DNA of 5,766 nt from Chitinophagaceae bacterium. Lineage in GTDB: Bacteria; Bacteroidota; Bacteroidia; Chitinophagales; Chitinophagaceae. Within the stretch, counting starts at the first letter, position 1, and each line of letters starts with the position of its first letter. Location of the stretch: assembly GCA_003167015.1 (NCBI GenBank), contig PMUF01000656.1, positions 1 through 5,766 of the forward strand. Direction: 5' to 3'. Positions 1-4,543 of the stretch are shown in pieces. A program made the position numbers and the translations under genes. Under the pieces are notes generated by a model, which saw only the letters and a program-made list of their open reading frames with translations, did no database searches and was not told the DNA's origin.

Positions 1-2
1 CC

Positions 3-161
3 CAGATCTATACGCAGGTCGCTATCCGCGCCCTGCAGCAGATCCACGCCGCCACGCACCCGGCAGAGGCCCACGCTACGCTCTCGGCTGCGCAACGGTC
101 GGCAGCCGAGCGAGAGGGCTTGCTGGCGGCGCTCCAGGCCGAGACCGAGGAGGACGAATAG
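3..161 (+). CDS. Tyrosine recombinase (integrase), C-terminal end only
   Basis: The reading frame enters from the left edge and ends at TAG 159-161, giving 52 visible residues. It opens with QIYTQVAIRALQQIHAATHP, which matches the conserved end of XerC/XerD-like and integron-like tyrosine recombinases (typically IYTHVSI..L..vH..tHPa). The Tyr in IYTQV is the expected nucleophile that forms the covalent 3'-phosphotyrosyl DNA intermediate. After it comes an Ala/Glu-rich acidic tail of about 30 residues. The Arg-Lys-His-Arg catalytic residues lie upstream, outside the window, so the subfamily (Xer, phage, integron or transposon type) cannot be told. The gene is very GC-rich (about 69% by hand count), unlike the genes right of 820. 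An AT-rich hairpin follows 16 bases after the stop, then the repeat array, which may be its substrate region (inference only). Confidence 0.8.
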   Translation, partial: QIYTQVAIRALQQIHAATHPAEAHATLSAAQRSAAEREGLLAALQAETEEDE

Positions 162-176
162 CCGAGCGGCTAAGAG

Positions 177-203
177 AAAAATATAGTGAATCACTATATT
201 TTT
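177..203 (+). terminator. AT-rich perfect hairpin, probable bidirectional terminator after the recombinase
   Basis: A perfect 12-bp inverted repeat, AAAAATATAGTG (177-188) and CACTATATTTTT (192-203), flanks the 3-base loop AAT. Read on either strand it is a short stem flanked by A5 and T5, the form of a bidirectional intrinsic terminator. It starts 16 bases after the recombinase stop. The stem has only two G-C pairs, so it would be a weak terminator. It is also the first of a series of palindromes preceding the repeats, so it could instead be a protein-binding or recombination site. Confidence 0.5.
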
Positions 204-220
204 AAGCACGGTCTCTCTGA

Positions 221-257
221 GGAAAAATCCTCGAAATAGCTCTTGACAGGGTTTTGG
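221..257 (+). repeat. Direct repeat copy 1 (CTCTTGACAGG family)
   Basis: The copy begins GGAAAAATCCTCGAAATAG and continues CTCTTGACAGGGTTTTGG. The core TTGACA lies at 243-248, 22 bases from the start. Copy 3 has the same spacing, and copies 2 and 4 have it within 1-2 bases. It is the most complete of the four. Confidence 0.8.
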
Positions 258-281
258 AAAAAACGGCAGCTAAGAAGAAAA

Positions 282-292
282 GTCAGCATGAC
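282..292. repeat. Short palindrome between repeats 1 and 2
   Basis: GTCA-gca-TGAC, a 4-bp inverted repeat with a 3-base loop. Alone it would be unremarkable; it is noted because an unrelated palindrome also precedes each other repeat copy. Confidence 0.35.
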
Positions 293-311
293 ACTGATTT
301 TTCCGCTCACT

Positions 312-346
312 GGAAATCGAAAAAAAAGCTCTTGACAGGTTTTAGG
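312..346 (+). repeat. Direct repeat copy 2
   Basis: The copy runs GGAAATCGAAAAAAAAG then CTCTTGACAGGTTTTAGG, with TTGACA at 332-337 (89 bases after copy 1). The left arm is two bases shorter. It is followed by CGGGAGCC, which is shared in nearly the same form after copy 4 (AGGGAGCC at 560-567). Confidence 0.75.
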
Positions 347-366
347 CGGGAGCCAGGTCCGGCTGC

Positions 367-387
367 GATATACGTCCGGCGTATATC
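367..387. repeat. Palindrome between repeats 2 and 3
   Basis: GATATACG (367-374) and CGTATATC (380-387) form a perfect 8-bp inverted repeat around the 5-base loop TCCGG. It could be an operator or a hairpin. No T-tract follows, so it is not a terminator. Confidence 0.6.
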
Positions 388-418
388 CACAGGCACGGCT
401 TCGGCAACAGCGAACGGT

Positions 419-456
419 GGAAAAATCGTGAAATTGGCTCTTGACAGGTTTTTTGC
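419..456 (+). repeat. Direct repeat copy 3
   Basis: The copy runs GGAAAAATCGTGAAATTGG then CTCTTGACAGGTTTTTTGC, with TTGACA at 441-446, 109 bases after copy 2. The left arm matches copy 1 at the same distance from the core. Confidence 0.78.
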
Positions 457-494
457 AAAGGCCGGTCTGCGGGCTGTCGGGACGGCCCAGCCGT

Positions 495-511
495 TACTAC
501 ATAGCGTAGTA
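495..511. repeat. Palindrome between repeats 3 and 4
   Basis: TACTAC (495-500) and GTAGTA (506-511) form a perfect 6-bp inverted repeat around the 5-base loop ATAGC. Phd/YefM antitoxins repress their own operons by binding short palindromes upstream, so this element, about 100 bases ahead of the antitoxin, is a candidate operator (inference). Confidence 0.45.
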
Positions 512-522
512 TTTTCCAACTC

Positions 523-559
523 AGAAAAAATCCTCCGATCCCTCTTGACAGGGTTCTGG
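523..559 (+). repeat. Direct repeat copy 4
   Basis: The copy runs AGAAAAAATCCTCCGATCC then CTCTTGACAGGGTTCTGG, with TTGACA at 545-550, 104 bases after copy 3. It is the last copy, ending 55 bases before the antitoxin start. It might act as a -35 element, but no TATAAT-like hexamer lies at the right spacing. Confidence 0.75.
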
Positions 560-602
560 AGGGAGCCGCCGTTTTTAAGCAGCTAAAGGAAAAAACAGGA
601 AT

Positions 603-607
603 GAGGG
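603..607 (+). promoter_or_regulatory. Shine-Dalgarno GAGGG for the antitoxin-permease frame
   Basis: GAGGG sits 7 bases ahead of ATG 615 and decides for this start over the in-frame ATG at 621 (13 bases away). The other genes in the window show no comparable ribosome binding site, as is usual in Bacteroidota. This supports a foreign origin of the antitoxin part. Confidence 0.55.
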
Positions 608-614
608 TATCATC

Positions 615-1811
615 ATGAGTATGGCAACGATCCACATCTCGGAAGACGATGCTGCGCGCGATTTTCCAGGGCTGCTGGCGCGTGTGCGCGCTGGCGCGGA
701 GGTTGTGATCGAGAACGGAGCGAACCCGGTGGCTGTGATTCGTACGGCGGCTCCGCCGCGCCGGTCCATCTCCGAGTCCATCGCTTTGGCCGAAGCCCGG
801 TCGAAAGATCTGGGCTATGATAAAACGCATGTGCTGACCTTTGGGATGCGGGGCATACGGAATAATTATGAATCGGTGAAAGGAGCCCTCCTTCAGCAGT
901 CCGGGGTGCAGGGGGTCACAGCAGGTTCTTCAGAGATCATCGATCTGAACATGATCAGCGGTGACAATGATTGGGATGGAAAAGCCGCCAACCAGACCTT
1001 TATCCTCCACCCGATGTGGGTAGACAAGGACTTCCTTTCCTTCTTTAAAATGAAACTGGTGGAAGGCACCGGCTTTACCGGCACTGCAGCTGATTCCGGT
1101 CATTTCATCCTGAATGAAGCGGCGATAAAGGAAATAGGCATGAAAGACCCGATCGGCAAACGTTTTACTTTATGGAAGTTCAAGGGTACGATCGTCGGCG
1201 TCGTCAAAGACTTTCATTTCGCGTCGATGAAACAGAAGATCGGACCGGCTATTTTTCTCAGCAACCCCGGCTTTCTCAACAACATCTACATCCGAACGAA
1301 CGGCCCGGACCTCGCCGGCGTGATCCGGGAGGCGGGCAGGTTATTCAAACAATATAATACAGACTATCCATTCAGCTATTCCTTCCTGGACGATGACTTC
1401 AACAGGCTGTATCAGTCGGAAACGCGGGAGGCAAGCCTTTTCTTCTATTTTGCCGGCATTGCGATTATCATTTCCTGCCTCGGCCTGTTTGCGCTGGCCG
1501 CTTATACGAGCCAGAACCGGTTCCGTGAAATCGGGATCAGGAAAGTCCTGGGCGCGAGCGTTCCGGGCATTGTCAGGCTTTTAGCGACGGACTTCCTCCG
1601 GCTGGTGCTTATCGCTATCATTATTGCCCTCCCCATCGCGTGGTATGCTATGAACCAGTGGCTGGGGGGATTTGCGTACCGGACGGATATCGGCTGGCTG
1701 GTCTTTGTAGCGTCCGGGCTGATTACGGTGTCTATAGCCTTTTTGACCATCAGTTTCCAGGCGGTGAAGGCAGCCCTGACCAACCCTGTGAAGAGCTTGA
1801 AATCGGAATAG
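615..1811 (+). CDS. Phd/YefM-type antitoxin N-terminus fused in frame to the C-terminal half of a MacB-like ABC permease
   Basis: Residues 1 to about 64 of 398 (IHISEDDAARDFPGLLARVR, then AEVVIENG.NPVAVIRTA and an ISESIALAEAR helix) read as a Phd/YefM antitoxin: the N-terminal DNA-binding/dimer fold, which in the family is followed by about 20-25 toxin-neutralising residues. Here, at about K64-D69, it runs straight into DLGYDKTHVLTF and the rest of a Bacteroidota FtsX/MacB-type permease: periplasmic domain at about 70-270 (NEAAIKEIGMKDPIGKRF is typical), then three membrane segments near 276-298, 322-345 and 360-382, with the cytoplasmic REIGIRKVLGAS motif at 304-315. Full permeases of this type are near 800 residues, so the first half is missing; the antitoxin lacks its tail and its toxin. 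A working product is unlikely: a DNA-binding domain would precede a periplasmic domain with no membrane segment between. It is best read as two broken genes joined by recombination or by an assembly/cloning chimera. Start ATG 615 is chosen for its GAGGG. Confidence 0.8.
   Translation: MSMATIHISEDDAARDFPGLLARVRAGAEVVIENGANPVAVIRTAAPPRRSISESIALAEARSKDLGYDKTHVLTFGMRGIRNNYESVKGALLQQSGVQGVTAGSSEIIDLNMISGDNDWDGKAANQTFILHPMWVDKDFLSFFKMKLVEGTGFTGTAADSGHFILNEAAIKEIGMKDPIGKRFTLWKFKGTIVGVVKDFHFASMKQKIGPAIFLSNPGFLNNIYIRTNGPDLAGVIREAGRLFKQYNTDYPFSYSFLDDDFNRLYQSETREASLFFYFAGIAIIISCLGLFALAAYTSQNRFREIGIRKVLGASVPGIVRLLATDFLRLVLIAIIIALPIAWYAMNQWLGGFAYRTDIGWLVFVASGLITVSIAFLTISFQAVKAALTNPVKSLKSE
804..821 (+). 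other. Junction between GC-rich antitoxin DNA and Bacteroidota permease DNA
   Basis: The changeover lies within the codons for K-D-L-G-Y-D. Both parent families plausibly encode (K/E)(D/E)LGY here: antitoxins of this type often read ..AELGY.., and permeases ..DLGYDK... GC falls from about 66% (621-800) to about 52% (821-1000) by hand count. An AGATCT hexamer (806-811), containing GATC at 807-810, sits at the join. The sequence alone does not separate microhomology recombination from a ligation or assembly artefact. Confidence 0.65.
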
Positions 1812-1819
1812 GGCGCACC

Positions 1820-1844
1820 AAAAACCCGCAGCCGAAGCTGCGGG
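1820..1844 (-). terminator. Intrinsic terminator of the MBL-fold hydrolase gene (C-UUCG-G hairpin)
   Basis: A perfect 8-bp stem, CCCGCAGC (1825-1832) and GCTGCGGG (1837-1844), reads on the minus strand with a TTCG loop closed by C-G, the extra-stable UUCG tetraloop. It is followed by T5 (A5 at 1820-1824 on the plus strand). It starts 23 bases beyond the stop of the hydrolase gene. The strong stem lies just after the permease stop (1811), so it may also stop transcription from the left, though without a T-tract in that direction. Confidence 0.85.
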
Positions 1845-1867
1845 CATAATGAAGAAACTTGCCGGCC

Positions 1868-2821
1868 CTATTGCCCCGTCCCGTACGTACTGTAATTGAC
1901 CGGCACCCACACATATTTTGCCCCGTCTGCCCTTATATGGCCTATGCCCGGAAAGGACAGATGATCACCGGCCACCCAATAACCGCCCTTTGCCGCTTCG
2001 CTGAATGCTTTCTTACGTTGTTGAGCAGCCGCTGCCGGGTCAATATCATATTGAATCGTTACGGCCGGGTCGGCGAACTGAACGGCGGCCACATGCATAA
2101 TATCGCCAAAAAAAATCAGCCGCTGCCCCTTACTGTCCAGTTCATATAAGGTATGGCCGGGCGTATGACCAGGGCTCGCAATCGGCGTAATGCCCGGCAG
2201 CAATTCGTGGCCATAGCCAAATGTTTTGACCCGTCCTGCCTTCAGGTAAGGGCCTACCTTCTGTTTCGCACTGGCAAAATAACCCTTCAATCCCGCCGGC
2301 GCACTATCCGCATGGCCCAGGGTCAGCCAAAAGTCCAGTTCAGGCTGACTGACGTAGATCGTAGCATTCGGGAAAACCATTTTGTCGCCATCCATCAGCC
2401 CGCCGACATGGTCCGGATGAATATGCGTCAGCAACACCGCATCGATCTGCTGAGGCTGATAGCCGGCATGCAGCAGGCTTTGGGCCAGTTTTCCCAGCGT
2501 CGGCCCATATGCATCCGCAGTGCCCGCATCGACAAGTATCAACCGATCGCCGGTTTTGATCACATAGGCATTGACAGAAGTTTCGACAGGCGCTGTCACG
2601 CAGCCGGCCTTTAAAAGTCTGTCGATCTCTCCGGGCTGGGTATGAGTCAAAAGTTGATGAACGTCCTGCGGTATGGTGCCATCCGAAAGGGCAGTGATCT
2701 CAAAATCACCTACCTGCATCCGATAGTATCCCGGCTGGGCTAAAGATCCGTTGGGAGTGGTTTGTGCGATCGTGATCATGCTGATCGCAAGCTGCAAAAC
2801 CAGTTGGCTGAAATGTTTCAT
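1868..2821 (-). CDS. Secreted metallo-beta-lactamase-fold hydrolase (methyl parathion hydrolase/lactonase-like)
   Basis: The protein has 317 residues from ATG 2821. An in-frame TTG at 2842 is possible, but the ATG directly precedes a good signal peptide (MKHFSQLVLQLAISMITIA, cleaved near the following Gln), so the product is probably periplasmic. Metal-site motifs of the MBL superfamily are complete: THIHPDHVGG (H133, H135, D137, H138), SPGHTPGH (first His 219), FFGDIMH (bridging D240) and AGDHLSFPGIGHI (H287). Their order and spacing resemble methyl parathion hydrolase and AHL-lactonase-like enzymes, which use two metal ions to cleave esters or lactones. The substrate cannot be told from sequence; organophosphatase activity should not be assumed. 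Length and motifs look full, making this one of the few unbroken genes here. It stands alone, with its own terminator and a CRP-like site upstream. Confidence 0.88.
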   Translation of the reverse strand: MKHFSQLVLQLAISMITIAQTTPNGSLAQPGYYRMQVGDFEITALSDGTIPQDVHQLLTHTQPGEIDRLLKAGCVTAPVETSVNAYVIKTGDRLILVDAGTADAYGPTLGKLAQSLLHAGYQPQQIDAVLLTHIHPDHVGGLMDGDKMVFPNATIYVSQPELDFWLTLGHADSAPAGLKGYFASAKQKVGPYLKAGRVKTFGYGHELLPGITPIASPGHTPGHTLYELDSKGQRLIFFGDIMHVAAVQFADPAVTIQYDIDPAAAAQQRKKAFSEAAKGGYWVAGDHLSFPGIGHIRADGAKYVWVPVNYSTYGTGQ

Positions 2822-2839
2822 CTTATATATTTTATAAGA

Positions 2840-2870
2840 CAAAATTCAACTCTTGCCACCAGGCAGTAAA
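2840..2870 (-). promoter_or_regulatory. Candidate Bacteroidota-type promoter of the hydrolase gene
   Basis: On the minus strand GAATTTTG (2847-2840) matches five of six fixed positions of the Bacteroidota -7 box TAnnTTTG. TTTA (2870-2867) matches three of four of the -33 TTTG, with a 19-base spacer. The ATG follows 18 bases after the box. The fit is reasonable but imperfect. Confidence 0.35.
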
Positions 2871-2875
2871 GGGCG

Positions 2876-2907
2876 TTTGTCACTTTGATGCTGTGACAAA
2901 TATCACG
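2876..2907. promoter_or_regulatory. CRP/FNR-type operator palindromes upstream of the hydrolase gene
   Basis: TGTGA (2892-2896), six bases, then TCACG (2903-2907) match the CRP consensus TGTGA-N6-TCACA at nine of ten positions. Overlapping it, TTTGTCAC (2876-2883) and GTGACAAA (2893-2900) form a perfect 8-bp inverted repeat with a 9-base gap, giving three half-sites in a row. The CRP-type site is centred about 60-65 bases before the inferred transcription start of the hydrolase gene, a usual position for an activator. It abuts the stop of the Crp/Fnr pseudogene. Binding by a Crp/Fnr-family protein is inferred. Confidence 0.5.
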
Positions 2908-3175
2908 TCAGCGGCTCAGGCGGCTCAAAGTCTCCCTGGAGACGCCGAGATAGGAGGCAATGAAGGATTTTGGAATGCGGTCGATCGTAGTCGCCTTCCT
3001 GTACGAGAAAGGCATGTTTCCTCAGCTTTTTGTGAACAAAATGGGACAGGATATAATCAAATTCCTCATCCGACAAAGGGCTGACGGTTTCTATATGTTT
3101 TCTGAGCCAATGAGACACAAATAAAGATAACGGATTTAGGCTACAGGTAAACAAGTATGCCTCAGAACCAGGCAT
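2908..3175 (-). pseudogene. Crp/Fnr-family regulator, internally deleted and frameshifted
   Basis: The N-terminal piece reads LRKHIETVSPLSDEEFDYIL and later KKLRKHAFLVQEGDY, the start of the cyclic-nucleotide-binding domain of Bacteroidota Crp/Fnr regulators. Straight after GDY (near 2987) the +1 frame continues DRIPKSFIASYLGVSRETLS plus RLSR and a stop at 2908-2910: the recognition helix and end of the C-terminal HTH. An intact family member is about 190-200 residues, so roughly 110-130 residues (most of the nucleotide-binding barrel and the dimer helix) are gone. The join shifts frame, so the original frame instead ends in an unrelated tail of about 27 residues. No functional regulator can be made. 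The true start is unclear: ATG 3175 adds about 20 unfamiliar residues, and a GTG within LFVSHW is an alternative. A GATC (2983-2986) lies at the break. The gene lies just upstream of the hydrolase gene on the same strand. Confidence 0.85.
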
Positions 3176-3312
3176 TCATTTTTTTGATCGTCTCATTTAT
3201 TGCAGTACCTTAGTGTCCCTTTGGATCGATTCCCTATCGAAGACTGCCAGACTTCCCCAACGACTCAATCCCTTTGTAAAATACAGGTACGTGTGTGTTC
3301 GCTCAAACCATC

Positions 3313-3331
3313 GGTTAATTTTTCTTTAACC
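3313..3331 (+). promoter_or_regulatory. Inverted repeat and weak -7-like box before the HdeD-like gene
   Basis: GGTTAA (3313-3318) and TTAACC (3326-3331) form a 6-bp inverted repeat 16 bases before ATG 3348. TAATTTTT (3316-3323) inside it matches five of six fixed positions of TAnnTTTG, but I see no good -33 element. It may be a promoter with an overlapping operator. Elsewhere in 3176-3347 I see only a 5-bp inverted repeat (TCGAT 3226-3230, ATCGA 3236-3240). Confidence 0.28.
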
Positions 3332-3347
3332 TTTAATACTTCAGCTC

Positions 3348-3743
3348 ATGAACACCTCTCCATTGGAAGCAGCCGCTTATTCCATTAAACATTGGTATCT
3401 GCCATTATTGATCGGGCTGGTGCTTTTTCTGCTGTTCAAGTCGGTCAATGCGATAGCCTGGGCTTATGACCTGAAAAATATGGGCGTCCCCCAATGGGGA
3501 AATATTGCCGTTGTGGCCGTCATAGGCCTTATCTTTTCTTTTATCCTGCTTTATAATCCCCTGTTCGCAGGGGTTTCCTTAGTGGTCTGGACCGGCCTCG
3601 CCTTTGTGTTTGCCGGGTTCGCCAGTATTTTATTGTCCATTCAATTGAAAAAGGCAAAGGATAAATCAGGGAAAATATCCGATGACCTGAAACGACGTAT
3701 TGAAAGCATCAAACATGAATATCACCAGGCATTGAGCAAATAA
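3348..3743 (+). CDS. HdeD-like (DUF308) membrane protein, apparently shortened by an internal deletion
   Basis: This 131-residue protein has three predicted membrane segments (about 17-38, 51-72, 75-100) and a charged tail (101-131). Bacteroidota HdeD-like proteins are about 190-210 residues with six segments; in E. coli HdeD is linked to acid resistance. The opening (SIKHWYLPLLIG) matches the usual N-terminus, while everything from about L24 (LFLLFKSVNAIAWAYDLKNM, then PQWGN, FSFILLYNPLF) matches the usual second half. About 75-85 residues, carrying the first three loops and segments, seem to be missing in frame. The join is near L21-I22, where both halves would read LP..IG, and a GATC (3410-3413) lies there. 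A three-segment protein might still insert in the membrane, but function is doubtful. It is 26 bases ahead of the DUF1269 gene, probably one operon. No Shine-Dalgarno is evident. Confidence 0.75.
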   Translation: MNTSPLEAAAYSIKHWYLPLLIGLVLFLLFKSVNAIAWAYDLKNMGVPQWGNIAVVAVIGLIFSFILLYNPLFAGVSLVVWTGLAFVFAGFASILLSIQLKKAKDKSGKISDDLKRRIESIKHEYHQALSK

Positions 3744-3769
3744 TTTAATCACTTATCAAACTTCATCAG

Positions 3770-4543
3770 ATGACCAATCTTATCATTGCTTCTTTCAATG
3801 AAGAAGCCGAAGCCATTGAGGCGTCACACAAGCTAAATGAACTGGAAACCATTGGAGACATCACGATCTATGAAATCACCCTGATTAAAAAACCCGCACA
3901 GGGAGATGTCGTCGTACTGCAGGCCGATGATTCGACCGAGGGGTTGAGAACCTTATCAGGTGCGGCTATCGGCGGGTTGATAGGGACGCTGGCCGGCCCG
4001 GTCGGCACGATCATCGGTATGTTGACAGGCACACTGGCCGGCGAAGTAGCGGAAGATGATCATTATGGCTTTACGGAAGAGTTCCTCGCCAAAGCGACCA
4101 GCCAGCTGCAGCCGGGATCGACAGCCATTATTGCAGAAATAGATGAGGACAATGATATCTTCGTCGATAGTTCGCTTACCCCTCTGGGGGCAACGCTGAT
4201 AAGGACCGACGTGGACTATGAATATAATGAGCAGGCCGACGAAGAGATGGAAGAGTTCGACGAAGATATAGCCGACGAAAGAGAAAAGATCAAGTCCGCT
4301 ACCACGGAAGAGAAAACCAAAATCCGGAAGAAGATCGCCAAATTAAAAGAGAAGAGAAAAGACAGGATTGCCGAACTGAAAGAAAAAGTCAAAGAAGCCG
4401 CTTCGGAGGTCAGGACCTCGGTCAAGGACAGAAAGATTTCCAAAATAAGAAGCAATATTGAAAAGCACCAGAAGAAAATTGCGGCATTGGAAAATAAATT
4501 GCAAAAGGTATTAGGCAAGGATCAGAAAGAAGTGGCGCATTGA
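3770..4543 (+). CDS. DUF1269-family protein with C-terminal coiled coil
   Basis: The protein has 257 residues. The N-terminus (MTNLIIASFNEEAEAIEASH, KLNEL, ITIYE) and the Gly-rich hydrophobic stretch at 62-92 (GAAIGGLIGTLAGPVG, IIGMLTGTLAGE) are characteristic of DUF1269 proteins, whose molecular role is not established. The Gly-zipper-like stretch may associate with or insert into the membrane. Residues 113-150 (LQPGSTAIIAEIDED, PLGATLIRTDVDYEY) complete the conserved domain. From about 155 to 250 the chain is highly charged, Glu/Lys/Arg-rich, and reads as a long helical coiled coil. In Bacteroidota such genes are often found near HdeD-like and other stress genes, and here an HdeD-like gene lies 26 bases upstream. 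Length and domains look intact. The 3' end overlaps the convergent SDR-like gene by 22 bases. Confidence 0.8.
   Translation: MTNLIIASFNEEAEAIEASHKLNELETIGDITIYEITLIKKPAQGDVVVLQADDSTEGLRTLSGAAIGGLIGTLAGPVGTIIGMLTGTLAGEVAEDDHYGFTEEFLAKATSQLQPGSTAIIAEIDEDNDIFVDSSLTPLGATLIRTDVDYEYNEQADEEMEEFDEDIADEREKIKSATTEEKTKIRKKIAKLKEKRKDRIAELKEKVKEAASEVRTSVKDRKISKIRSNIEKHQKKIAALENKLQKVLGKDQKEVAH

Larger units (their letters stand above)
162..614. other. Non-coding repeat region between recombinase and antitoxin
   Basis: I see no credible gene in these 453 bases. An open frame of about 110 codons across it reads straight through the repeats and gives a Lys-rich sequence resembling no family I know. The stretch contains four degenerate ~37-base direct repeats (starts near 221, 312, 419 and 523), four short palindromes with 3-5 base loops (177-203, 282-292, 367-387, 495-511), and three copies of a GC(A/G)GCTAA purine-rich motif (166, 266, 579). 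The organisation suggests a diverged tandem array with a period of roughly 90-110 bases. Its function is unknown. Confidence 0.7.

Noticed and set aside
177..511. Integron attC sites
   Set aside because: I could not find the paired RYYYAAC/GTTRRRY core boxes in the expected arrangement, so the recombinase cannot be called an integron integrase.
243..550. The four TTGACA hexamers as -35 boxes of tandem sigma-70 promoters
   Set aside because: None has a TATAAT-like hexamer 16-18 bases downstream, and conservation extends well beyond the hexamer on both sides.
221..559. CRISPR array
   Set aside because: The repeats are too few and too diverged, spacers are unequal (about 55-75 bases), and there are no cas genes.
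254..586. Open frame of 110 codons on the plus strand
   Set aside because: It runs through the direct repeats and palindromes, resembles no protein family, and has no ribosome binding site or domain signal.
2822..2842. TTG start seven codons upstream for the MBL-fold hydrolase
   Set aside because: The ATG at 2821 directly begins a normal signal peptide, and the extra residues MSYKIYK overlap the likely promoter/leader.
2903..2980. Tail RPHSKILHCLLSRRLQG as genuine C-terminus of the Crp-like protein
   Set aside because: The +1 frame of the same DNA encodes the family's normal HTH end, so this tail is a frameshift product.
4216..4518. 100-codon frame antisense to the DUF1269 coiled coil
   Set aside because: It is a Ser/Phe/Leu-rich mirror of Glu/Lys-rich coding sequence on the other strand, with no family resemblance.
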